Positions 24,583 to 35,493 of a DNA stretch of 64,000 nucleotides are shown here, piece after piece. This DNA is from Dactylis glomerata (taxonomy: Eukaryota > Streptophyta > Magnoliopsida > Poales > Poaceae). A program made the translations under genes and the position numbers. The notes beneath the pieces were generated by a model. That model saw only the letters and a program-made list of their open reading frames with translations, ran no database searches and was not told the origin of the DNA. Numbering within the stretch: position 1 is the first letter of the stretch; each line of letters opens with the position of its first letter. The stretch is from contig QXEO01000722.1 in the NCBI GenBank assembly GCA_007115705.1, positions 866,098-930,097 on the forward strand, read 5' to 3'.

Positions 24583-25145
24583 TGATAGGGATCACACCGG
24601 TGATCCTTGGATTTTTTGTCCCGATCTTTCACAGCGAGTCAACCAGATAGATAATCTTCCAATCACGCGATGAACGCAACCTGAAGAAGAGGAACGAATC
24701 CAGCAAGCAACGTGAAGAGAATCAACACGCCTCAAACCTGAGCCTGATAATCCTTGATGAACACAAGAACCTTCACAGCAATATATTTGATAAGATAGAT
24801 GACGGCAGCGCCGTCCCCGGAGGGATGCTACACGCAGCACACAACTCAATGTTTTGACTAAAATTCTGAACTCCCTAAACCCTAGACTGCTGGCCTCCTT
24901 ATATAGATGGCCAGAAAACTGTTGGGCTTGGACAGGCCCAAACCCAAAACACACAATAAAACCTAGGTGGCCCACAACTAGACCTAGCTACGAAATAACA
25001 TAGGCATGAATATAAATTGCTGACACAACCTTAGACTAATTATTACATATCGTAGGTCATCCTGGCGTGCCAATATGCAACGAGCTTCCCTCATCTTGGT
25101 GGAGTCCTGAAATTGGGCTTCACCTCCTCCGTCGTGCCCATATCA
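24583..25145 (-). repeat. GYP-C palindrome, right LTR arm (complete LTR)
   Basis: 563 bp, the same length as the plus-strand LTR of 49640/58049. Minus orientation, from TGATATGGGC to CCCTATCA, followed by the primer site. Confidence 0.88.
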
Positions 25146-25150
25146 GACAA

Positions 25151-25950
25151 TCTTTGGGAGTTACTAATCTTGCGGAAGCACGATCAGCCTGACCAACGAG
25201 GGTCTTAATTCCTACCTGAAATCGAGAACAAGTAAGAACTAATACTGCAATCCAGATATTGCGGATGAAAGATGTATGCTTTATTCAAAAGGTGGGATTC
25301 CGAATAGGCGGTCTTCTTCTGGGCGATTGGCCTCAAAATTCAAGCTCATAGTTGCAGCAATGGCTAACTTTAGTCTAAACAAAATCCAAGTTCTAATGAT
25401 GGCTACGGGGGGTATTTGAGGAGGAAAAGGTAGGGGTGCGACCAGCCATGGGTATGGTGGTCGAACGGAACCCTAACAGGCCTTTTCTCCTCAAATTCGG
25501 ACTCCTAAAAGTGGTTGTCTTATTTGCTGAAAAATTACATGGGCCTGGCCCAAAAATAAAAGTGATGCAGCACCATATTTATCTATGGACGAATTTATGA
25601 AGTAGATCTTTGTATATTTCGTCCAAGTCTTCATCCTTCATTATGGTGGCTTCAAAGTTCTGAAATCTCCACTCGTGGCATCTTCTTCAATCCTCAAACG
25701 CTTGCTGCCATCTCCATGCACGATCATGCTCCAATGCTTGTCCCTCTCATCCATGCTAGGTCCATCATTCCTAAGAGTAACAAACATATCTGATTTAGGC
25801 AGCATCATATTCTCATGTATGTGAGAAAGAGTTCCAAGAAACGAAAATACCTGATAGTTAAGTTGCTTGGCACGAGCTCGAGTGATAGGTCCTTATATGT
25901 GTTCCACTGTAGGTGCAGCGGGTGTATCAATAGATGGGATGTCCTCATCA
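25151..25950 (-). repeat. GYP-A copy 2, 5' LTR, second part
   Basis: Continuation of 23069-23192 after the palindrome and its duplicated gacaa. It runs to the LTR terminus gtcctcatca. Confidence 0.85.
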
Positions 25951-25955
25951 ACTAA

Positions 25956-27351
25956 GTATGACCTCTACTCGTGCATCCAACTCCTAAAAACCAAGTTGTT
26001 CCAAAGTGTCCACCATACATACCTATTAGCAATTTGCTATTTCAAAGTACATTTGACTTGCTTTTATCTATCCTTCAAATTAAACTCTTTTTGGTGTTAT
26101 GCAAAAATTGGTCAGTAAAGCTCTCACGAACCTGATGGCACACTTTACTTTTCTCGTTTTAAAATTTTGACATTGTGGCTCTCTTATGTTGAGTTGTTAT
26201 TCTTGCAAGTTGTAAGTTGGAAATTAGCCCAGCCATGCCGTCATGGGGCAAGCTTTCAACATTGCACTTTCTTTCATTTGAGTTGATATCATGATCTTTT
26301 GTTTATGGATACTCGCGATGTGAAATAAGTTGGGAATCTTGCGGGATCATGGAGTTTTTATATGTGTTAGGGAAATGCCTGGGCCGCTAATCTAAGCCAT
26401 GCATCATTCATGGTGGAAATTTACAGCATACCCTTAGTGGACATTCGACGACGCATCTCACAATAAAAAGCTATACCAATGGTAAATAAAAGAGATGTCG
26501 AGGTGTTCATTGTCTGTTTGTCTTGTCATTTTGATGTGGGCTTGTTCCATGCCATCGGGTAGGAGGTACCCCTTTGGCAGTTCTCGATGATACACATATA
26601 TTTACAATGACAAGAGCTTGCTTGGGAATCTAAGTCGAGTAGCATGAGGTTTGTGTATTCGTACTTCATGGGACACGAGGTTTTCAACTTGTGATTTGTC
26701 AAGCATATGCATCATAAGTGTATTCGCATTAACTTTAACCATTCAAGATGCCTATGATGGGGGCAATGAGAGCTCAAAGCTAGTAAGTACCATAATTTTT
26801 GAAGGTTTATAAAACTTGCAATCACTGCTTCCCTCAGCAAAGGGCCTTTCTTTTACTTTTATGTTGAGTCACCACCTTCTACCTTTGTGCACCGTCTAAG
26901 AGAGCATAGTTGTCATTCTGAGTATAATGTGCATTGTCCCAAAGTTTTCATTGATTGATTCATGATGTTGGTTTCACTTGTTCTTAAATTACTTGTATCT
27001 AGTCGCCCTCTTAAACTTGAAGGTGTCCTATGCATTTATGTTTTGCTCTCTCATGAAGGACTAGCTGAAAACCATTTGCTATGTTTTTCCATATGATTTG
27101 AACACACGTTTGACTTTCATTGTTTCATTTTCATGATCTTCCGTTTGTGTTCTTTTTCATGTTATAACATGGTTGCTAAGTTTCTTCTATCAAGATTATG
27201 TCTTTCATGCCATGTTTTAAGTTCTTTTGATCCCAGCGCACAAGGCTTACACATATGGTCAAGATTGTGTAGGTGCATGTCACCTCAAAAATTATTTCTT
27301 TTGTTATCACTTACCTACTTGAGGACGAGCAGGAGTTAAGCTTGGGGATGC
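25956..27351 (+). other. Non-coding 3' internal region of ATH unit B, right of GYP-A copy 2
   Basis: Continues unit B from 16222, matching 1621-3008 of unit A. It ends in a purine-rich tract (gaggacgagcaggagttaag) and cttggggatgc immediately before LTR2. No gene is supported. Confidence 0.7.
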
Positions 27352-28826
27352 TGATACGTCTCAAACGTATCTATAATTTTTGATGCTCCATGCTTGTTTT
27401 TACACCATTTGCTTAGTGTTTCGTTACACTTCGTGGCATTTTTATGCATTTTCCGAAACTAACCTATTAACGAGATCCCTGTTTTCTGTTTTTTTTGTGT
27501 TTCAGAAAAGTTACACAGGAAATATTCTCAGAATTGGACGAAACAAAAGCCGAACATCCAGAAATTTACCGAAGCTTCCAGAGAACCGAAGAGGAGACAG
27601 AAAGGAGCCACAGGGCGGCCACACCACCAGGGGGCGCGGCCTGCCCCTAGCCCGTGCCCACCTGTGGTGAGGGCCCCCTGGTCCACTTCTGACGCTGCCC
27701 CTTCGCCTATAAAGACCCCCCGACGGGAAAAACCTAAAAGCAGGCCGCACCCACCTGTGGTGAGGGCCCCCTGGTCCACTTCTGACGCTGCCCCTTCGCC
27801 TATAAAGGCCCCCCGACGGGAAAAACCTAAACACCCGATCACTTTTCTACAAACACATCGCGATCCGCCGCCGTCGTCGACCCGATGAATATTGGTGTTA
27901 TGATTGAGTTGATGTGCTGAATATTATCTTATGTTATCTCTATGTTGTTTATGATCTTGCATGCTCTCCGTTGTTAGTAGCTATCTTGGCCGAGTAGTTG
28001 CTAGTGACTCCAAGAGGGGGTATTTATGCTCGATAGTGGGTTCATGCCTCTATTTAATATGGGGGAGTGACAGAAACCTCTAAGGTTGTAGATGTGCTGT
28101 TGCTACTAGGGGGAAAACAACATTCATATTCTCGAGGGCATATGCTTTGTTTACATTACACACTTTGCTTAATGCAGTTATCTGTTGTTCGCAACTTAAT
28201 ACTTGTGGAGTTCTCGGATTGATTCGCCACAAGTGGATTATTAGTCATAGATGCAGTTGGATGGCGGTGTATGTATCTTGTTGTAATGCCCAGAGTAAAT
28301 CTCATAGTACTCCTCTCGACATATGCACGTTGTCTTTATTCTATCAATCGCCCAACTGTAATTTGTTTACCCAGCATGTGTTATTTTATCTTATGGAGAG
28401 ACACAACTAGTGAACTGTGGACCCCGGTCCTATTTCCATTATATTGCTATCACCTATTTACTTTACTCGCACTGTTTACTTTACTCGCATATTACTATTG
28501 CTTTCCACTCGATATGCTCATACCCTTTGTTTCAAGCAAACCGGTGAGATTGACAACCTCATCGTAAGTTGGGAGCAAAGTATTTGGTTGTGTTGTGTGC
28601 AGGTTCCGCGTTGCTACTAGTTGAAGACGAGTCAACAAGAATCGTTAACGGCGCCCTTGTTGGAGTGTTAGTAGGCTAGCAAGCATCACCTTCTGGAGTT
28701 TGACTTTTTCCTAGACTGACAAACCTTGGTTTCTTACTGAGGGAAAAACTTGCTGCTGTGCTCACCATACCTTCCTCTTGGGGTTGCCAACTAGATGGTG
28801 AAAACCATCAACACCGCACCGCATCA
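27352..28826 (+). repeat. ATH LTR2 (shared by units B and C), rearranged
   Basis: Starts TGATACGTCTC and ends gcatca. At 1475 bp it is about 170 bp shorter than LTR1 and LTR3. By comparison with LTR3 it lacks the equivalent of 34300-34547 (248 bp) and carries a tandem duplication of period 93 bp over the TATA region (about 27650-27835). Confidence 0.85.
27708..27807 (+). promoter_or_regulatory. Two TATA boxes in ATH LTR2
   Basis: TATAAAG occurs at 27708-27714 and again at 27801-27807, 93 bp apart, each in the context cttcgcctataaag. LTR1 and LTR3 have one. The 93-bp tandem duplication has doubled the core promoter. Confidence 0.6.
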
Positions 28827-28837
28827 AGACATTTTTC

Positions 28838-28855
28838 TGGCGCCGTTGCCAGGGA
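28838..28855 (+). other. Primer-binding site, tRNA-Asp type (ATH unit C)
   Basis: TGGCGCCGTTGCCAGGGA, 11 bp after the LTR2 end. It is complementary to the tRNA-Asp 3' end with one mismatch. Confidence 0.8.
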
Positions 28856-29013
28856 AAAAAAAGACTTCTGCAAGAGGAGTTTCGCATGCACATCCTTTAC
28901 TTTGTTTTAAGTTTTGCTTTACTTTATTTTTACTTGCTTTGTTTTATAAAAAACACAAAAAAATTAGTATCCTTTATAGTTGTTTTTACTTGTCTGCTTA
29001 TAGTTTTGCTAGA

Positions 29014-30459
29014 ATGGCTACTCATGAGAACACCAAGTTGTGTGATTTTATTAGTACTAATAATAGTGATTTTATCTACACTCCTATTGCGCCACCTGCT
29101 CCTGCTGCTGATTTTTATGAGATTAAGCCTGCTTTGTTGAATCTTGTTATGAAAGAGCAATTTTTTGGTGCTAGTACTGATGATGCTGTAGCTCATCTCA
29201 ATAATTTTGTTGAGCTATGTGAGATGCAGAAATATAAGGATGTGGAGAGTGATATTATTAAGCTTAAGTTGTTTCCTTTTTCTTTGAGAGGAAAAGCTAA
29301 GGATTGGTTGCTGTCTTTGCCTACAAATAGTATTGATTCATGGGCTAAGTGTAAGGATGCTTTTATTGGTAGATACTATCCTCCTGCTAAGATTATAGCT
29401 TTGCGTAGCAATATTATGAAGTTTAGTCAGTTTGATAATGAACATGTTGCTCAAGCTTGGGAAAAAATGAAATCTGTGATCAAGAATTGTCCCACTCATG
29501 GACTGACTACTTGGATGATTGTCCAAACTTTTTATGCAGGACTGAATTTTTCTTCAAGGAACCTATTAGATTCAGCAGCTGGAGGCACTTTTATGTCCCT
29601 TACCTTGGGCACCGCAACAAAGCTTCTCGACAATATGATGGTAAATTACTCTGAATGGCACACCGAGAGAGCTCCACAAGGTAAAAAGGTAAATTCTGTT
29701 GAGAAAACCTCTTCCTTGAGTGATAAGATTGATGCTATTATGCTTATGATTTCAAATGATAGGAGTCATGTTGATCCTAATAATGTTCCTTTAGCCTCTT
29801 TGGTTGGTCAAGAAGAGCATGTTGATGTAAACTTCATTAGAAACAATAATTTTAACAACAATGCTTATAGGAACAATTTTGCTAGTAACAATTATAGGTC
29901 GTATCCTTCTACCAATGGTAATGGTTATGGTAATTCTTATGGTAATTCGTCCAACAACACTAGGGCCGCGCCCTCCGAGCTTGAGGTAATGCTCAAGGAC
30001 TTCATCGGTAAGCAAACTGCTTTTAACAGGTCTGTTGAGGAAAAGTTAGGCAAAATTGATATTCTTGCTTCTAAGGTTGATAGCCTTGCTCATGATGTTG
30101 AACTTCTGCAATTAAAAGTGTTGCCTAATGATGTGAAAGAGAACAATACTTTTAGCACTGCTAATGCTATCCAAGTTAGAATTGATGAAAATGTTAGGAT
30201 GCTAGCAGAATTGCATGCCAGGTGGGAAAGAGAAGATGAGATGGCTAGAAAGATGAAGGTATTTACCATTACTACCTCTAATGAGGTTGTTCCAAATTCT
30301 AGCAATCCTCTTACTTTGATTGGTGTAGAGAAAACTCCCACTCCTTGTGTTAAAAAGCCTAAAACAGCTAAAACTTTTTCTGAAAAGAGTGCTGAAATTT
30401 TACGGAGTGTGGGAGATGATAGCTCTATTTCCTTTAATGATTTTGATGTTGATGGCTGA
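29014..30459 (+). CDS. ATH Gag, unit C, uninterrupted (481 aa)
   Basis: The ATG at 29014 starts MATHENTKLC. The frame is open to a TGA at 30457-30459. An upstream open stretch from 28795 is not conserved as protein and contains the LTR end and primer site, so I take this ATG, which unit B shares. Gag core at residues about 30-200, Asn/Gly/Tyr-rich linker at about 270-320, then a heptad-like helical region (about 325-365) and a basic, Ser/Thr-rich end. No CCHC knuckle. It is the best-preserved Gag of the array and would supply particle protein. The TGA that ends it is also present in unit B, with protease continuing in the same frame. Confidence 0.8.
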   Translation: MATHENTKLCDFISTNNSDFIYTPIAPPAPAADFYEIKPALLNLVMKEQFFGASTDDAVAHLNNFVELCEMQKYKDVESDIIKLKLFPFSLRGKAKDWLLSLPTNSIDSWAKCKDAFIGRYYPPAKIIALRSNIMKFSQFDNEHVAQAWEKMKSVIKNCPTHGLTTWMIVQTFYAGLNFSSRNLLDSAAGGTFMSLTLGTATKLLDNMMVNYSEWHTERAPQGKKVNSVEKTSSLSDKIDAIMLMISNDRSHVDPNNVPLASLVGQEEHVDVNFIRNNNFNNNAYRNNFASNNYRSYPSTNGNGYGNSYGNSSNNTRAAPSELEVMLKDFIGKQTAFNRSVEEKLGKIDILASKVDSLAHDVELLQLKVLPNDVKENNTFSTANAIQVRIDENVRMLAELHARWEREDEMARKMKVFTITTSNEVVPNSSNPLTLIGVEKTPTPCVKKPKTAKTFSEKSAEILRSVGDDSSISFNDFDVDG

Positions 30460-31077
30460 AATATATCTAAAGTTATTTTGTTCTTGCAAAAGCTTGCTTT
30501 GACTCCCAATTCTAGTTCTTTAAATGTTGCTTTTACTAAGCATATTACCAATGCTCTTATGAAAATTAGGGATGAAAAGTTGAAGGAAAAAGCTTCTGTT
30601 CCCAAGAAATTAGAAGATGGTTGGGAACCCATCATTGATATGCATGTTAATGGTTTTGATTGCCATGCTTTATGTGATCTAGGTGCTAGTATTTCTATCA
30701 TGCCTAGAAAGATTTATGATATGCTTGATTTACCACCGCTTGAAAAGTGTTATTATGATGTTCCTATTGCTGATGTTGCTAAGAAGAAACCTTTGGGAAG
30801 AATTAATGATGTTCTTATTATGGTTAACAATAACCTTGTTCCCATTGATTTTCTTGTCATGGATGTTGAATGCAATGCTTCATGTCCTATTATTTTGGGA
30901 AGACCCTCTCTTCAAACTGTAGGTGCCATCATTGATATGAGGGAAGGCACCATCAAATATCAATTCCCACTCAAGAAAGGTATGGAACACTTCCCTAGAA
31001 AGAGGAAGAAATTATTTTTTGACTCTATTCTTAGAGCAAATTAAGAGCTTGATGCTTCATCACTTGATATTACTTGA
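30460..31077 (+). pseudogene. ATH protease-like domain, unit C
   Basis: In frame with gag after the shared TGA. Shows DLGAS (about 30678-30692), the hydrophobic LVPIDFLVMDVE strand and an ILGRPS motif of a retropepsin fold. A TAA at 31042-31044 replaces the TAT of unit B, which removes the last 11 residues before the normal stop at 31075-31077. There is no start codon directly after the TGA, so expression would need readthrough or internal initiation. Confidence 0.7.
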
Positions 31078-33844
31078 TTTGCACTTTCTGCACCTAGCTC
31101 AAAGGCGTTAAAGAAAAGCACTCTTGGGAGATAACCCAATGTTTTTACATTCAGTTCTTTTTCTTTTATTTGAGTCTTGGAAGTTATTACTACTGTAATG
31201 ACCTCTCCTTATCATTTTTATTTCGTTTTTGTACCAAGAGAAGCCTCTAATTTGACTGAGGTAAGATTTGGGGATGTTATTGTCCTGAAAGAGTTTTCGG
31301 TGCTGCACCGTAAAAATTCGTGCAAATTATCTGTATATCTTTTGGACCTGCGATTTCTTGTGCATATGCCCCAGGTTATATCCGAACTTTCATTAGTTGA
31401 ACACTTTTTGATTTGAGCAACAGAAAACCCTCTAAAAATTAAACCTTTGTCAGCTATTCTATTTTGATAGATTTCTGCCAATATTTGTGTTTGCCGCTTT
31501 ATCGCTTTCTTTTTTAGTTCTTTTGATCACGAAACTTTTGGGCAAGTTGCTACAGTAGTATATACTTTATATGTGGTGGTTTTGAGTTGAAATCTGAAGC
31601 AAAAAGGGGTTGATTCAATGTTATATTTGCACTAATGTTGCTAATAGATTTGTGTTTAGTTTTGTATGAAGGAAGTTTTCAAGTGTAGGGATCGGAGAAT
31701 GATGAGATGAGTTGAAGAATGGACAAAAGCTCAAGCTTGGGGATGCCCACACACCCCAAGAAATATCCAAGAGGTACAAGCGTCAAAGCTTGGGGATGCC
31801 CCCGAGGCACCCCTTCTTCATCGGCAAAAATCAGGTCACCTTTCAACACACTATATTTTTATTGCTTCATGCATTATGCATTTTTCTTGGAGTGTCAGTT
31901 GTTTTAGTTTTCAGTTTTCTTTAGTTTTGTTTGCTGCAATAAATGGTGGGACCCCAACAAATTTCTTTTGGAGAAGTTGCCTTGCTTTTCATTTGCCAAG
32001 AACACTCCGTTTTTCACTCTTATCGTTCAACGAGTGTTCTCTTTTTCTAGAACTGCATTTAGCTTTCGATTTTCGCTTTGATTTGTGTTCGGATCTTGTT
32101 ATATCTTTGCATCAAGGTGTATTTTTGCCTCTGGTCCATGTTGGTTTTCATCAAAAAGAGTTGTTTATAAAAATTTCGAATGGTGTTGGAAAAGAGAAAA
32201 AGCTTTATGCAAAAAAGTGGTACAAGAAGGAGCTTTTGTAGACTGCGGACTAGGCTTTTGCATGTCGTGCTTGATGTCTTTTTGATAGTATGCTTAGTGG
32301 TTTTGCTGTAGCATGACTTGTCTCAAATGACTGAGATTGCTTAATGAGCCTTTGAAAAATCATGCATTGTTTTAATTATTTGGAAGCATTATTTTGGTTT
32401 TCTCCTTGATGCTTTATTTGGGTTGACTTGGCGCATGCTCACACATGTTAGACTCATACAAAGTCGCCATTGCCTATATGATCATTTAGTTTTTGACTTT
32501 TGATGCCATCTTATTTTTTTTAATGTCGCTTTGTCGCTTTGCATGATTATGACCATTATTGCTCTCTTAGTTGGTCGCTCCCAGTCTTTTGCTAGCCCTC
32601 ATTTTGCACTGAGTATGAGCTCTACTCGTGCATCCAACTCCTAAAAACCAAGTTGTTCCAAAGTGTCCACCATACATACCTATTAGCAATTTGCTATTCC
32701 AAAGTACATTTGACTTGCTTTTATCTATCCTTCAAATTAAACTCTTTTTGGTGTTATGCGAAAATTGGTCAGTAAAGCTCTCACGAACCTGATGGCACAC
32801 TTTACTTTTCTCGTTTTAAATTTTTGACATTGTGGCTCTCTTATGTTGAGTTGTTATGCTTGCAAGTTGTAAGTTGGAAATTAGCCCAGCCATGCATCAT
32901 TCATGGTGGAAATTTACAGCATGCCCATAGTGGACATTCGACGATGCATCTCACAATAAAAAGCTATACCAATGGTAAATAAAAGAGATGTCAAGGTGTT
33001 CATTGTCTGTTTGTCTTGTCATTTTGATGTGGGCTTGTTCCATGTCATCGGGCTGGAGGTACCCCATTGGCGGTTCTCGATGATACACATATATTTACAA
33101 TGACAAAAGCTTGCTTGGGACTCTAAGTCGAGTAGCATGAGGTTTGGGTATTCGTACTTCACGGGACATGAGGTTTTCAACTTATGATTTGTCAAGCATA
33201 TGCATCATAAGTGTATTCGCATTAACTTTAACCATTCAAGATGCCTATGATGGGGGCAATGAGAGCTCAAATCTAGTAAGTACCATAATTTTTGAAGGCT
33301 TATAAAACTTGCAATCACTGCTTCCCTCAGCGAAGGGCCTTTCTTTTACTTTTATGTTGAGTCACCACCTTCTTCCTTTATGCACCGTCTAAGAGAGCAT
33401 AGTTGTCATTCTGAGTATAATGTGCATTGTCCCAAAGTTTTCATTGATTGATTCATGATGTTGGTTTCACTTGTTCTTAAATTACTTGTATCTAGTTGCC
33501 CTCTTAAACTTGAAGGTGTCCTCTGCATTTATGTTTTGCTCTCTCATGAAGGACAAGCTGAAAACCATTTGGTATGTTTTTCCATATGATTTGAACACAT
33601 GTTTGACTTTCATTGTTTCATTTTCATGATCTTTCGTTTCTGTTCTTTTTCATGTTATAACATGGTTGCTAAGTTTCTTCTATCAAGATTATGTCTTTCA
33701 TGCCATGTTTTAAGTTCTTTTGATCCTAGCGCACAACGCTTACATATATGGTCAAGATTGTGTAGGTGCATGTCACCTCAAAAATTATTTCTTTTGTTAT
33801 CACTTACCTACTTGAGGACGAGCAGGAGTTAAGCTTGGGGATGC
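31078..33844 (+). other. Non-coding 3' internal region of ATH unit C
   Basis: Counterpart of 83-3008. It has lost 164 bp relative to unit A (equivalent to 1897-2060) exactly between two copies of agccatgc; a single copy remains near 32888. It ends in a purine-rich tract before LTR3. No gene is supported. Confidence 0.7.
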
Positions 33845-35488
33845 TGATACATCTCAAATGTATCTATATTTTTTGATGCTCCATGCTTGTTTTTATAACA
33901 TTTGCTTAGTGTTTCATTACACTTCGTGGCATTTTTATGCATTTTCCGGAACTAACCTATTAACGAGATGCCACAGTGCCAGTTCCCTGTTTTCTGCTGT
34001 TTTTGTGTTTTGGAAAAGTTACAAAGGAAATATTCTCAGAATTGGACGAAACAAAAGCCGAACATCCGAAAATTTACCGAAGCTTCCAAAGAACCGAAGA
34101 GGAGACGGAAAGGAGCCACAGGGCGGCCACACCACCAGGGGGTGCGGCTTGCCCTAGCCCGCACCTACCTGTGGTGAGGGCCCCCTGGTCCACTTCTGAT
34201 GCTGCCCCTTCGCCTATAAAGACCCCCCGACGGGAAAAACCTAAACACCCGATCACTTTTCTAGAAACACATCGCGATCCACCGCTGCCGTCGACCCGAG
34301 ATCGAGAGGGTCCAGAAGCTCTTCCCGGCACCCTGTCGGAGAGGGGAATCGCCACCGGAGGTCTTCTTCATCGCCATGCTTGCCTTCGGCACGATGAGTG
34401 AGTAGTCTACCTTGGACTATGGGTCCATAGCAGTAGCTAGATGGTTGTCTTCTCCACCATGTGCTTCATGTTTAGATCTCGTGAGCTGCCTTACATGATC
34501 GAGATCACCGTTATGTAATTCTACATATTGTGTTTGTTGGGATCCAATGAATATTGGTGTTATGATTGAGTTGATGTGCTTAATATTATCTTATGTTATC
34601 TCTATGTTGTTTATGATCTTGCATGCACTCCGTTGTTAGTAGCTATCTTGGCCGAGTAGTTGCTAGTGACTCCAAGAGGGGGTATTATGCTCGATAGTGG
34701 GTTCATGCCTCTATTTAATCTGGAGGAGTGACAGAAACCTCTAAGGTTGTAGATGTAGTGTTGCTACTAGGGGGAAAACAACATTCATATGCTCGAGGGC
34801 ATATGCTTTGTTTACATTACACACACTGCTTAATGCAGTTATCTGTTGTTCGCAACTTAATACTTGCGGAGTTCTCGGATTAATTCGCCACAAGTGGATT
34901 ATTAGTCATAGATGCAGTTGGATGGCGGTCTATGTATCTTGTTGTAATGCCCAGAGTAAATCTTATAGTGATCCTCTTGACATATGCACATTGTCTTTAT
35001 TCTATCAATTGCCCAACTGTAATTTGTTTACCCAGCATGTGTTATTTTATCTTATGGAGAGACACCACTAGTGAACTATGGACACCGGTCCTATTTCCAT
35101 TATATTGCTATCACCTATTTACTTTACTCGCACTGTTTACTTTACTCGCATATTACTATTGCTTTCCACTCGATACGCTCATACCCTTTGTTTCAAGCAA
35201 ACTGGTGAGATTGACAACCTCATCGTAAGTTGGGAGCAAAGTATTTGGTTGTGTTGTCTGCAGGTTCCGCGTTGCTACTAGTTGAAGACGAGTCAACAAG
35301 AATCGTTAACGGCGCCCTTGTTGGAGTGTTAGTAGGCTAGCAAGCATCACCTTCTGGAGTTTGACTTTTTCCTGGACTGACAAACCTTGGTTTCTTACTG
35401 AGGGAAAAACTTGCTGCTATGCTCATCATACCTTCCTCTTGGGGTTCCCAACTGGACGGTGAAGAACCATCAACACCGCGCCGCATCA
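33845..35488 (+). repeat. ATH LTR3, right end of the array
   Basis: 1644 bp, TGATACATCTC to gcatca. Unlike LTR1 and LTR2 it is not followed by a primer site but by acctc and TAT sequence, so this is the true 3' LTR of the array. TATAAAG is at 34215-34221. Confidence 0.88.
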
Positions 35489-35493
35489 ACCTC

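Larger units (their letters stand above)
23193..25145. mobile_element. GYP-C insertion with LTRs in inverted orientation (palindromic element)
   Basis: 1953 bp flanked by perfect 5-bp duplications gacaa (23188-23192 and 25146-25150). Both outer ends are the U3 start of the GYP-C LTR (TGATATGGGC), so the two LTR copies face each other. The left arm (23193-23748) lacks the last 7 bases of the LTR. The right arm (24583-25145) is complete. By hand count the arms differ at about 7 of 556 positions. Between them are the primer site and leader of the right-hand LTR only. A normal element has direct LTRs with different outer ends. The duplications indicate integrase acted on this inverted structure as a unit. 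Confidence 0.85.
16223..25950 (-). mobile_element. GYP-A copy 2, degenerate full-length element carrying a nested GYP-C
   Basis: Same family and orientation as GYP-A copy 1. The left LTR is 16223-17147 and the right LTR is 23069-23192 plus 25151-25950. Target duplication is actga (16218-16222) against actaa (25951-25955), one mismatch. Without the nested 1953-bp insert and its 5-bp duplication the element is about 7770 bp. The primer site is mutated (tctaatacca at 23057-23066, one base from consensus). The coding region has at least six in-frame stops, so this is an older copy than 5802-13591. Confidence 0.9.
1..35488 (+). mobile_element. Tandem array of Athila-type gag-protease retrotransposons (ATH), units A-B-C sharing LTRs
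   Basis: Three LTR copies of about 1.64 kb (3009-4653, 27352-28826, 33845-35488) lie in the same orientation. LTR1 and LTR2 each have the 3' end of an internal region directly to their left (ending cttggggatgc) and a primer-binding site directly to their right (TGGCGCCGTTGCC). This is LTR-internal-LTR-internal-LTR with no target duplications at the internal joints. Only gag and a protease-like domain are encoded; unit C (28827-33844) is 5.0 kb with no reverse transcriptase or integrase. The DLGAS protease motif and tRNA-Asp primer site are known for the Athila group. The array continues left of the window. Its right end is followed by acctc (35489-35493), the presumed target duplication within TAT. 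Confidence 0.85.

Noticed and set aside
23193..25145. DNA transposon or foldback element with long terminal inverted repeats
   Set aside because: The inverted arms are GYP-C LTRs, known here as a solo LTR and as a 5' LTR with primer site, and the ends are TG...CA with a 5-bp duplication, as for LTR elements.
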